Shown: in pieces, positions 1-6,774 of the stretch
Layout of the letters: every line of letters starts with the position of its first letter
Numbering within the stretch: position 1 is the stretch's first letter
Assembly: GCA_021202835.1 (NCBI GenBank)
Contig: JAJQCI010000078.1
Location: 1-8,036, forward strand
Origin: Clostridiales bacterium
GTDB lineage: Bacteria > Bacillota > Clostridia > Lachnospirales > CAG-274
Direction: 5' to 3'
DNA length: 8,036 nt
Made by a program: the position numbers and the translations under genes
The notes under the pieces: model-generated
Seen by the model: only the letters and a program-made list of their open reading frames with translations
Database searches by the model: none
What the model was told of the DNA's origin: nothing

Positions 1-77
1 TGCATTGCTATTTGGCTGTCAGTTTTAAGCTAAACTCGTGTAGACACTATCTAAGAAATAAACGGAAAAGAAATTTT

Positions 78-1053
78 TTAAAGAAGGGTGCGTGTTTCCC
101 CGGGTTCACCGCAGGAATCTCTTTTTATAAGCCTGCAGGGCAGATATATACGCATGGGGTATGGCAGCTTCCGGTTTTTGGAATTAATCATTATTTTCAC
201 TATATCAACTCCGTAAGCTCCCATTTCATATACAGGAGCATTCAGGGTTGTAAGAGAGGGGTGTGTATAGGCTGACATTTCCGTATTATTAAAGCCTATG
301 ACTGAAATATCGCCGGGTATCTCAAAGCCGTTTTCATAAAGTGCCTTCATTGCACCTATAGCTATAGAATCGTTTGCGGCAAAAACGGCCGTGGGCAGAT
401 TTTCTTCTTCTATTATTTTCAACATTGTGTCATAGCCTGCTTTAACGGTAAATTCCTCCTGCGGTATATAACATTTAAAGTCAATTTCTCTTTCGGAACA
501 GGCTTTTTCAAATGCTGCCTGTCGTCTGTCGTTAAAAACGGAGCCGTCGCTGAGATATTCCGTTCCGCCGAGAAAGGCTGCGGTTTTGTGTCCCAAACTG
601 TAAAGATAATCAACCCCGTCTGTCACAGCCTGTTCAAAATCAAGGGCAATGGAAGTAATTTCAATATCGCTTACAGGCATATCCAAAAAGACGATAATGT
701 TGTTTATATCTTTAAGCGTTTGTATTTCTTTATCGCTGAACTTGCCTATACAGATTATGCCGTCGGCCTCTTTAAGCGCAGCTGTATAATCACTGTCAGA
801 TTTATAGGCTCTGATTACATTTATTCCGTTTTTTTCACAATAATCTTCAATTCCGTTTCTTATAAGATAGAAATAGTTATCTTCGGCTTCTTTTGAGGAT
901 GAACACCACTGCAGTATACAACTTTTTCGCTGCAGCAAGGACATTCTTTTTTGTTTCAGGGGTAGTTATAAGGGTTTCGTCATTATTGAGTATCCTCGAC
1001 ACGGTTGCTGTTGAAACCTCTGCCATTTCCGCTATATCTCTTATAGTTGCCAT
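78..1053 (-). pseudogene. Broken LacI/GalR-family transcriptional regulator
   Basis: A LacI/GalR-type repressor split over two frames. The first frame starts at ATG 1053, after a good GAGGTGA site at 1059-1065. It encodes a classic LacI helix-turn-helix (MATIRDIAEMAEVSTATVSR, then ILNNDE) and continues to about KKLYT before stopping at 877. The second frame, readable from about 930 to a TAA at 78, encodes the periplasmic-binding-protein-like sensor domain: ILQWCSSSKEAEDNY, AVFAANDSIAIGAMKAL, VIGFNN, and the usual RDSC end followed by ten extra residues. The second frame is +1 relative to the first. About a dozen hinge residues that normally link the two domains are absent, so this looks like a small deletion rather than a single-base error. 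Position opposite galK and four shared operator-like palindromes suggest the intact form was the galactose repressor (inference). It could still be an assembly error. Confidence 0.85.
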
Positions 1054-1071
1054 AAATTTCACCTCAAAACA

Positions 1072-1101
1072 ATTATATATTAATATCAAACAAAAAATCA
1101 A
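1072..1101 (-). promoter_or_regulatory. Candidate promoter of the regulator gene
   Basis: On the minus strand TTGATT (1096-1101) and TATAAT (1072-1077) are separated by 18 bases. An operator-like palindrome sits immediately upstream of the -35 at 1105-1115, which would fit autoregulation. One caution is that the predicted start, near 1065, falls at the edge of the ribosome binding site, so a slightly upstream AT-rich hexamer may be the true -10. Confidence 0.45.
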
Positions 1102-1104
1102 GTG

Positions 1105-1148
1105 TTTTAGTAAAATATTTGCCCATGAATTCACTTTGTTTACTAAAC
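1105..1148. promoter_or_regulatory. Two GalR-like operator palindromes, regulator side
   Basis: TTTTAGTAAAA at 1105-1115 and GTTTACTAAAC at 1138-1148 are odd-length palindromes on a single central G/C base. The first is identical, all 11 bases, to the site at 1284-1294 in the galK promoter. Their centres (1110 and 1143) are 33 bases apart, about three helical turns, so dimers bound there would lie on the same DNA face. LacI/GalR proteins commonly bind such short palindromes; assignment to this regulator is inference from position. Confidence 0.65.
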
Positions 1149-1278
1149 CAGTTCAAAGCCCGTCTGTCCCTAAGCTGTGTTAAATTTTTCCGTAAATTCA
1201 GAAATTATTTAAACTGCACAAAAATCAGCCCAACTATTTGTGTAAAACGGCGAAAGTAAAACGCTCGGTAAAAACAGC

Positions 1279-1307
1279 TTGACTTTTAGTAAAATTATTA
1301 ATATAAT
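1279..1307 (+). promoter_or_regulatory. galK-galT promoter
   Basis: TTGACT (1279-1284) and a perfect TATAAT (1302-1307) are separated by 17 bases, close to the vegetative sigma consensus. The predicted start is near 1314, giving a leader of about 50 bases. AGGAG at 1351-1355 lies 8 bases before the galK ATG. Operator-like palindromes cover the spacer and the -10/start region, which would block polymerase directly. Confidence 0.8.
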
Positions 1308-1316
1308 TTAGTAAAC
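1284..1316. promoter_or_regulatory. Two GalR-like operator palindromes in the galK promoter
   Basis: TTTTAGTAAAA at 1284-1294 lies in the -35/-10 spacer, and ATTTAGTAAAC at 1306-1316 overlaps the end of the -10 and the predicted start. Centres (1289 and 1311) are 22 bases apart, two helical turns. With the pair at 1105-1148 this gives four sites. Their distance, 146 bases between the inner centres, would permit a repression loop, as known for other LacI-family systems (inference). Confidence 0.7.
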
Positions 1317-1363
1317 AATCAACAGCAGCACAGCTGAAAATTCAGGAAAAAGGAGAAAACCTT

Positions 1364-2647
1364 ATGACGGCACAGGAATATATAAAAAAACTTGAAAGCT
1401 CGTTTTTTGACAAAAGACTGAAATCTCTTTACAGCAAAGGAGAGCTTGAAAAACAAAAGAAACGGCTTAAAGCCGCAGCAGAGGAATTTGTAAAAGAATT
1501 TCCGAAGGATGCGGATACGGAGATATCAATATTTTCCGCTCCGGGCAGAACCGAAATAGGCGGAAACCACACAGACCATCAGCACGGCTGTGTTTTGGCG
1601 GCAGCTGTTAATTTAGACATAATAGGCGTTGTACATTTTAACAATGAGCCTGTTGTTAGAATTAAATCCGAAGGCTATCTTCCGGAAATGATTGACCTGA
1701 CAGATTTGTCTGTTCGGGAGGAGGAAAGAGAAACAAGCTCCGCCCTTGTTAGGGGGACTGCCGAAGGGTTTAAAATGGCAAAGCTTAATATAGGCGGCTT
1801 TGACGCATATATTACCTCTGACGTTCCCGGGGGAAGCGGACTTTCTTCCTCAGCGGCTTTTGAAATACTCATAGGCACAATAATGAACTGCGGCTGTAAC
1901 AACGGTATTGCCGACGCTGTAACACTTGCCCATATAGGGCAGTATGCCGAAAATGTTTATTTCGGAAAGAAGAGCGGCCTTATGGACCAGGCCGCCAGCA
2001 GTGTGGGAGGGCTCGTATTTATGGATTTTCTCGACCCTGAGAATCCGAAAATAAAAAGCCATAATTTTGATTTTGAAGAATACGGCTATACAGTCTGTAT
2101 AACCGACACAAAAGGCAGTCACAGTGACTTGAGCGATGAATATTCCCATGTTGCAAAGGAAATGACAGCAGTTGCAAGGGAGCTCGGCTGTGATTATCTC
2201 AGAGAGGCCGATGAGAAAGAGTTTTACAGGCAAATTCCGAGACTGCGTGGTGTATGTTCCGACAGAGCAGTTTTAAGAGCCATGCACTTTTTTGATGACA
2301 ACAGAAGGGCCCAACAGGAGTCGGAGGCTTTAAGCAGAAGAAACACAGAGGAATTTTTAAAGCTCGTAAGAGAATCGGGAGAGTCATCGGCAAACCTTCT
2401 TCAAAATCTGTTTTCGGTCAAAAGACCCGATGAGCAAAACATACCCTTAGCCCTTGCTTTAAGCAGGCATATTTTAGGGAAAGACTCTGCCGTAAGAGTT
2501 CACGGCGGCGGCTTTGCCGGAACAATTCAGGCTATTATTCCAACAGAACTTACCGAAACCTATGTTAATGAAATGGAAAGGCTTTTCGGAAAGGATTCCT
2601 GCCGTAAGCTCAGAATCCGTTCGGAAGGCGGAGCAAAATTATTATAA
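1364..2647 (+). CDS. galK: Galactokinase
   Basis: GHMP-family kinase phosphorylating alpha-D-galactose to galactose-1-phosphate with ATP, the first committed Leloir step, in the cytosol. All three GHMP signatures are visible: the galactokinase motif GRTEIGGNHTDHQHG at residues 61-75 (R62 is the expected catalytic-site Arg), the ATP-binding loop VPGGSGLSSSAA at 154-165, and VHGGGFAGTIQA at 379-390. GLMDQ at 205-209 supplies the likely catalytic base D208. At 427 residues it is longer than the roughly 390 of E. coli-type enzymes, mainly through about 50 N-terminal residues before the first motif. The GRTEIGGNHTDH form differs from the more usual GRxNLIGEHTDY, a variant I associate with clostridial galactokinases. 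The start is fixed by AGGAG 8 bases upstream. galT follows 16 bases after its stop, so the two form an operon under the operator-bearing promoter. Confidence 0.95.
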   Translation: MTAQEYIKKLESSFFDKRLKSLYSKGELEKQKKRLKAAAEEFVKEFPKDADTEISIFSAPGRTEIGGNHTDHQHGCVLAAAVNLDIIGVVHFNNEPVVRIKSEGYLPEMIDLTDLSVREEERETSSALVRGTAEGFKMAKLNIGGFDAYITSDVPGGSGLSSSAAFEILIGTIMNCGCNNGIADAVTLAHIGQYAENVYFGKKSGLMDQAASSVGGLVFMDFLDPENPKIKSHNFDFEEYGYTVCITDTKGSHSDLSDEYSHVAKEMTAVARELGCDYLREADEKEFYRQIPRLRGVCSDRAVLRAMHFFDDNRRAQQESEALSRRNTEEFLKLVRESGESSANLLQNLFSVKRPDEQNIPLALALSRHILGKDSAVRVHGGGFAGTIQAIIPTELTETYVNEMERLFGKDSCRKLRIRSEGGAKLL

Positions 2648-2663
2648 AGAAAGGCGGAGTATT

Positions 2664-4160
2664 ATGATTCAGGAAAGTATTCAAAGCTTAATAGATTATG
2701 ATATAAGAGAAAAGCTCATTGAGCCCGAGGACGAAATTGTTATAAGAAATGCCCTTATGGAAGCTCTTAAATTGGAAAGCTGGGACGATAATATTGCCCC
2801 GGCAGAAGAAATAAAGCCTATAGATGACATTTTAAGTGAACTGATTAAGTGTGCCTGTGACAAAGGCATAATAAGGGATACGGCTAATTCAAGAGACGCC
2901 TTTGACACAAAGCTTATGGGTATTGTCACACCCTTTCCCAGAGAGGTTATTAAAATATTTAACAAAAAATATAAGGCCTCTCCCAAAGAAGCAACCGACT
3001 GGTATTATGATTTCTGCAAAAAGCTGAACTATGTAAGAGCCGGCAGAATCGCCAAAGACAAAAGGTGGAAATTTTCTTCCGATTTCGGCTCTTTGGATAT
3101 ATCGATAAATCTTTCAAAGCCCGAAAAAGACCCAAAGGACATAGCCGCCCGGGGTGCCGCAAAAAGCACAAACTACCCCAAGTGTCAGCTTTGCTGTGAA
3201 AACGCAGGCTTTCCCGGAAACAGCCGCCACCCCTCAAGATATAACCTTCGTCCCGTTCCCGTTTCAATACAGGAAGAAAGGTGGCACCTTCAATATTCAC
3301 CTTACGGCTATTATAATGAACACTGTATATTGTTTAATGAAAAACACGTGCCTATGATAATTGACAAGGCGGTTTTTGAAAAGCTGCTTGACGCTGTTGA
3401 CCTGTTTCCTCACTATTTCTTCGGCTCAAATGCGGATTTGCCCATAGTCGGCGGCTCGATTTTAAGCCATGAACATTTTCAGGGAGGCAGCTATACTTTT
3501 CCCGTTGAAAATGCACCTGTTATACACAGATTTTCTATGTCCGGTTTTCCCGGTGTTTCCTGCGGAATTGTAAAGTGGTATATGTCTGTAATCCGTTTGG
3601 ATTCCCCTGACAGAAACCAGCTTTCGTCAGCCTGCAATAAAATTCTCACAAGCTGGAGAAGCTACAGCGACGAAAGCGCCGGCATATATGCATACACAGG
3701 CGACACGCCCCATAACACAATAACCCCCATAATCCACAGAAAAGGCGGCTTGTACGTCTGTGATTTGGTCCTTCGCAACAACCGAACAACAGCCGGCCGC
3801 CCCCTGGGCTTGTTCCACCCAAACCCCTCTCTCCACCACATAAAAAAGGAAAATATAGGCTTAATAGAGGTTATGGGGCTTGCCATACTTCCCTCAAGGC
3901 TTGAGGGTGAAATGAAAGCATTAAAGGAATGTATTTTAAACAAAGAAGACTTGGAGAAAAATCCTTTGACTGCTCCCCATGCAGTCTGGGCAAAAAGCTT
4001 CTTAAGAGACTGCGGTGATTTTACGGAGGAAACAGCCGACGGAATTATAGAAAACGAAATAGGAAAGGTTTTTGAACAGGTTTTGACAGATGCCGGTGTT
4101 TTTAAGCAGACAGAAACAGGCAAAAATGCCTTTTTGAAATTCATAAACAATTTGTTGTAA
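2664..4160 (+). CDS. galT: Class II UDP-glucose-hexose-1-phosphate uridylyltransferase
   Basis: Transfers UMP from UDP-glucose to galactose-1-phosphate, giving UDP-galactose and glucose-1-phosphate, the second Leloir step. At 498 residues it has the length of the Firmicutes class II enzymes (GalT2), not the roughly 350 of the E. coli type. Hallmarks visible are FPREV at 91-95, CQLCCEN at 174-180, YSPYGYYNEHCI at 211-222, GSNADLPIVGGSILSHEHFQ within 254-275, and HNTITPI at 350-356. The SHEHFQGG histidines lie in the expected catalytic region. The frame is open further upstream inside galK (from 2514), but ATG 2664 is preferred because AAGGCGGAG lies just before it, it starts immediately after the galK stop, and the protein then has normal family length. 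No rho-independent terminator with a U-tract is evident after the stop. Confidence 0.95.
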   Translation: MIQESIQSLIDYDIREKLIEPEDEIVIRNALMEALKLESWDDNIAPAEEIKPIDDILSELIKCACDKGIIRDTANSRDAFDTKLMGIVTPFPREVIKIFNKKYKASPKEATDWYYDFCKKLNYVRAGRIAKDKRWKFSSDFGSLDISINLSKPEKDPKDIAARGAAKSTNYPKCQLCCENAGFPGNSRHPSRYNLRPVPVSIQEERWHLQYSPYGYYNEHCILFNEKHVPMIIDKAVFEKLLDAVDLFPHYFFGSNADLPIVGGSILSHEHFQGGSYTFPVENAPVIHRFSMSGFPGVSCGIVKWYMSVIRLDSPDRNQLSSACNKILTSWRSYSDESAGIYAYTGDTPHNTITPIIHRKGGLYVCDLVLRNNRTTAGRPLGLFHPNPSLHHIKKENIGLIEVMGLAILPSRLEGEMKALKECILNKEDLEKNPLTAPHAVWAKSFLRDCGDFTEETADGIIENEIGKVFEQVLTDAGVFKQTETGKNAFLKFINNLL

Positions 4161-4204
4161 ATTTTAAATTTGTTAAGGTCAGCATATACCGGTGACTGAG
4201 ATGT

Positions 4205-4267
4205 GCTGCCCTGCTGCTTTGCAAACTGCTGTTCAGCCTTAAGCATTACAAAAAGCAGCGCAGCAGC
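4205..4267. repeat. Imperfect inverted repeat between convergent genes
   Basis: Bases 4205-4220 can pair with 4252-4267. The stem is GCTGCTTT with AAAGCAGC plus a G-U pair, a 2x2 mismatch, then GCTGC with GCAGC, closing a 31-base loop. It lies in the 110-base gap between the ends of galT and the macrodomain gene, where a shared terminator would be expected. No clear T-tract follows on either strand, so a role as a terminator is uncertain. The region is rich in CTG/CAG triplets, which alone can create such pairing. Confidence 0.3.
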
Positions 4268-4270
4268 CTC

Positions 4271-5323
4271 TTATGCTTCACTGCCGAAGGTAAAGGAGTT
4301 TTTGAAATGAGCATAAAATTTTCTGTAGTTATAGTCATTGTCCGGGCGGCACAAAACGGCAAAGTCAATGGAATCGAATAAGCAGCCGGTGGTTTTATCT
4401 TCATATGAGAAATTTAAAATTGTGCGGTAAAACAGTTCGGAAACAAGGGCGGCGTCATTGCCGTAAACGCCGCAGCCGAAAGCCCCTAAAATCAAATGAC
4501 GGTAGTTTCCTGAAGCCGCTGTTAAAAGAACACCTTCGATTCGTTTGCTGAGCATTTTTTCGTATTCCGACTGTGACATTCCTTCAAGCCCAAGCCGAAC
4601 CATAGGCGCCGCACAGCTTATAACGGAAACAGGGAAAGGCTCGGCAAGTGTTTTCGAAGAGGAATCCTTGATTACTTCAACATAAGGGGTAATCATAACG
4701 CCGTCAGACCCCATTCTCGTCTTTCTTGCATTATTATAGATGTAGTACTTCTTTGCATTTTCACTTTCCAAAGACAGCAGAAGTGATGTTCTGCGGCAGA
4801 GGTCTTCTTCCTGTGCAGAGGCTCCCTTTCGGGTGTGACCGCCGGGCGTAGTGGCGCTTGCCAAATTTAAGGCGAGAATTTTCGGGCTTGCTTCTCCCTT
4901 ATTTTTTAAATCTTCATATTTTTTCTGAGCAAGCGCAAGAGCGTCTATGTTTTCGCAGCCGAAAAGGCGGCGGATGCTTTGTGCTTGCTTTTCGCTGTTT
5001 TCTGCGGAAGTTCTTGCTTTGTCTGAACTTGAACGCAGCTTTTCAATATCCTCCGGCAAAAACACCTGAATTTCCCTCATCTGTTCCGGAGAAAACTTTA
5101 GCCTAATTTCTTTGCCGTCTTTTGTATAGCTGCCTTTTTCAAGTATATTAAGTGTATCATTTAAAATGCGGATATTAATATTTCTCTTTTCTTCCTTCTG
5201 CCGCTCTTTTTCTTTAATTTCTTCCTCGGAAAGCCCTTTATATTCGGCTTCTTTCATTTTTTTGGCAAGCTGCTTCAGCTTTTCTTCTTCCGGCAGTTCC
5301 GGTTGTGATTTTAATTCAGCCAT
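4271..5323 (-). CDS. PARG-like macrodomain protein (TIGR02452/DUF2263 type)
   Basis: Probable ADP-ribose-processing enzyme of the bacterial-type poly(ADP-ribose) glycohydrolase family (PF10021-like), which removes ADP-ribose from modified targets. Residues 1-47 are a highly charged Lys/Glu helix, likely coiled coil, and are extra to the usual domain. The family N-terminal region starts near residue 47 (NDTLNILEKGSYTKDG). The ADP-ribose pocket and catalytic loop are NLASATTPGGH (153-163) and QEEDLCR (171-177), with E172/E173 the expected catalytic glutamates. SDGVMITPYVEV (206-217) and LILGAFGCGVYGN (277-289) complete the macro fold. The usual GGG of the loop reads GGH here (H163). The start is set by AAAGGCGGTGA, which overlaps the end of the sirtuin gene 4 bases upstream, implying coupled translation. 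It is the last gene of the sirtuin operon, so it plausibly reverses a modification made by the sirtuins (inference). Confidence 0.85.
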   Translation of the reverse strand: MAELKSQPELPEEEKLKQLAKKMKEAEYKGLSEEEIKEKERQKEEKRNINIRILNDTLNILEKGSYTKDGKEIRLKFSPEQMREIQVFLPEDIEKLRSSSDKARTSAENSEKQAQSIRRLFGCENIDALALAQKKYEDLKNKGEASPKILALNLASATTPGGHTRKGASAQEEDLCRRTSLLLSLESENAKKYYIYNNARKTRMGSDGVMITPYVEVIKDSSSKTLAEPFPVSVISCAAPMVRLGLEGMSQSEYEKMLSKRIEGVLLTAASGNYRHLILGAFGCGVYGNDAALVSELFYRTILNFSYEDKTTGCLFDSIDFAVLCRPDNDYNYRKFYAHFKNSFTFGSEA

Positions 5324-5327
5324 TCTT

Positions 5328-6035
5328 TCACCGCCTTTCTTTCAGCTTTTTAAATACATCATCGCAGTTTTCTCTTATATTCAAATCCGCTATGCGGTCA
5401 AAGCCTGTTCGCCCCGGGTTTATTTGTACTATAGTGGCATCTCTTCTGCGGTAGTCCCAGTAAACCCCTCCGTAATATCCGTGGGTTCCGATAACGAGAA
5501 TCAAGTCGGCCCCAGAAATCCATTTCTGAGCTTTTCGGACGTCCTCATCCCAAAGGCCGACATGGCTGTAAATGGGCCAAGGCAAAATCTGACCGCCGCA
5601 TTTTTCGCATACAGGCAGTTCATCTTGATTCCAGATTTCATATCCGTCATAATGACGTCCGCAGCCCGAACAGCAGTTTACCTGAAGACTGCCTTGAATT
5701 TCAGCAACATTTTTTGAACCGGCGATTGTGTGCATACAGTCTACGTTTGTTGTAATTATTCCGAGAAGCTTTCCTTCTTCTTCTAAGTCACGCAGAGCAT
5801 AATGGCTGTAGCTGGGATGATAATGAAACATAGAATCAACCCAAGAATATAAAAATGAATTGTCATCTGAACTGCCTGATCCACGTCGGGAAATGCGCAG
5901 CTGGCCGTATGTTTTGCCGCCGCCGGCAACGGAAATACCGGCACCGGTCGTGGCAACAATGCAGCTGCTGCTGTCAATATAATCGGATAACTGTTGTATT
6001 TGGTCAACGCCTTGACCGCCTTTAAAAAAGTTCAT
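5328..6035 (-). CDS. Divergent SIR2-family protein, second of tandem pair
   Basis: A 235-residue sirtuin-fold NAD-dependent enzyme. Visible are the NAD-binding loop GAGIS (31-35), TTNVDCMHTIAGS (95-107), a zinc ribbon with C122/C125 and C143/C146, ADLILVIGTHG (176-186), and VQINP near the C-terminus. Two features argue against a standard protein deacetylase. The catalytic His of the usual ExHGS motif is Gln (EIQGS, Q114), and the GIPDFR motif after GAGIS is replaced by a Gly-rich AGGGKTYGQLR. Gln at this place is known, as I recall, in class M sirtuins acting as protein ADP-ribosyltransferases. A PARG-like gene 4 bases downstream suggests the same activity (inference). The start at 6035 is supported by AAAGGGGG about 6 bases upstream, overlapping the stop of the first sirtuin. 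Calls such as NAD-dependent deacetylase or nicotinamidase-like NADase remain possible. Confidence 0.88.
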   Translation of the reverse strand: MNFFKGGQGVDQIQQLSDYIDSSSCIVATTGAGISVAGGGKTYGQLRISRRGSGSSDDNSFLYSWVDSMFHYHPSYSHYALRDLEEEGKLLGIITTNVDCMHTIAGSKNVAEIQGSLQVNCCSGCGRHYDGYEIWNQDELPVCEKCGGQILPWPIYSHVGLWDEDVRKAQKWISGADLILVIGTHGYYGGVYWDYRRRDATIVQINPGRTGFDRIADLNIRENCDDVFKKLKERR

Positions 6036-6048
6036 ACCTACACCCCCT

Positions 6049-6774
6049 TTATCCGTTTAAAACTGCATCGAAAACTTCCCCGGCCTCCGCCCGAACATTC
6101 AAAGCGGCTATGCTGTCAAACTGTGTGGGCGACGGATTAATTTGAACAAGCCTTGTTTTCGGCTGCATACGGCTTAAATATTCCTCGCTGCGAAAGCCGG
6201 TTGTGCCTATTACAATTATCAAATCGGCTTTTGAAATCATATTGATTGCTTTGTTCATGTTCTCCCATGAAACATTGGTGCTTACGGGGTTTTCTCTGCA
6301 AAAGCCGGTGGGCATAATATAGCCTCCGCACTCCTTACACCGGGGCATTTGACCCTGACCCCAAACTGTATAATCAAAGGAACGGTGTCCGCAGTCTATA
6401 CAGATATTATCCCTGAAGCTGCCTTGAAATTCTATAACATTTTTAGAACCGGCGATTGTATGAAGGCAGTCTAAATTTTGAGTGACAATGCCGTAGATTT
6501 TGCCCTGTTTTTCCAGCTCCGCAAGCTGCTTGTGAACAATACTAGGTCCTTTTTCAAATGTGGCATCAAGAAAAGAATTCTTCATTATTTTATAGAATTT
6601 TTCGGGATTTTTGCGGATATATGAGGATGAAAAGACTTTTCCGTGATTCATAAAGCCCACGCTTTGTTTAAGCCGTCTTACACCGTAAAGATATGAAATT
6701 CCGGCTCCCGTAACGGCAACTGTTCTTTCGCTCTCACTCATATATTTTTTTAACTTGCTGTATTCGTCTTTCAT
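6049..6774 (-). CDS. Divergent SIR2-family protein, first of tandem pair
   Basis: A 241-residue paralogue of the next gene. It has GAGIS (23-27), TQNLDCLHTIAGS (98-110), zinc-ribbon cysteines C125/C128 and C146/C149, ADLIIVIGTTG (183-193) and VQINPSPTQFD near the end. As in its partner, the catalytic His is Gln (EFQGS, Q117). The Gly expected after N-x-D is Cys, and the GIPDFR segment is replaced by GVRRLK. The two proteins share the signature HTIAGSKNV-x-E-x-QGS and a similar FD-x-IA-x-LN-x-R tail, so they look like an old tandem duplication; their regions between GAGIS and TxN, and after the zinc ribbon, differ strongly, suggesting different substrates or a heterodimer (inference). Its ATG overlaps the stop of the upstream cysteine-cluster gene as ATGA (6771-6774), and the next sirtuin begins after 13 bases. 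Confidence 0.88.
   Translation of the reverse strand: MKDEYSKLKKYMSESERTVAVTGAGISYLYGVRRLKQSVGFMNHGKVFSSSYIRKNPEKFYKIMKNSFLDATFEKGPSIVHKQLAELEKQGKIYGIVTQNLDCLHTIAGSKNVIEFQGSFRDNICIDCGHRSFDYTVWGQGQMPRCKECGGYIMPTGFCRENPVSTNVSWENMNKAINMISKADLIIVIGTTGFRSEEYLSRMQPKTRLVQINPSPTQFDSIAALNVRAEAGEVFDAVLNG

Larger units (their letters stand above)
1054..1363. other. Divergent regulator/galK intergenic control region
   Basis: This 310-base gap separates the regulator start from galK. It is AT-rich and contains both candidate promoters and four operator-like palindromes, listed separately. The middle part, about 1150-1275, shows no coding frame, terminator or riboswitch structure that I can support. There is one unpaired half-site, AGTAAAAC, near 1255-1262. 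I looked for a CcpA cre box and found no good match. Confidence 0.7.

Noticed and set aside
78..944. Treating the 288-residue frame as a complete stand-alone sugar-binding regulator starting at ATG 944.
   Set aside because: Its first residues, MSLLQRKSC, are the out-of-frame reading of the helix-turn-helix gene, with no ribosome binding site. The family needs the upstream DNA-binding domain.
946..952. A-AAA-AAG slippery heptamer in the regulator gene, in the correct phase for programmed -1 frameshifting.
   Set aside because: The downstream sensor-domain frame is +1 relative to the start frame (the ATGs at 1053 and 944 differ by 109 bases), so a -1 shift does not reach it, and the hinge would still be missing.
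2514..2663. An upstream galT start at 2514 giving a 548-residue protein.
   Set aside because: It would overlap the galK C-terminus in another frame, has no ribosome binding site, and adds 50 residues unlike the family. ATG 2664 is well supported.
3662..4246. A 194-residue minus-strand open frame.
   Set aside because: Most of it is antisense to galT, with composition typical of a shadow frame. Only the intergenic part is noted, as a separate observation.
5328..6774. Annotating the two sirtuins as ordinary protein deacetylases (CobB/SrtN-like).
   Set aside because: Both lack the catalytic His and the GIPDFR motif, so the classical activity cannot be assumed.
4271..6774. A known SIR2-based anti-phage system (Thoeris, DSR or short-Argonaute type).
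   Set aside because: Those use SIR2 NADase domains in larger proteins or with TIR/Argonaute partners. Here the proteins are small, zinc-ribbon sirtuins with no such partners and no phage or mobile genes nearby.
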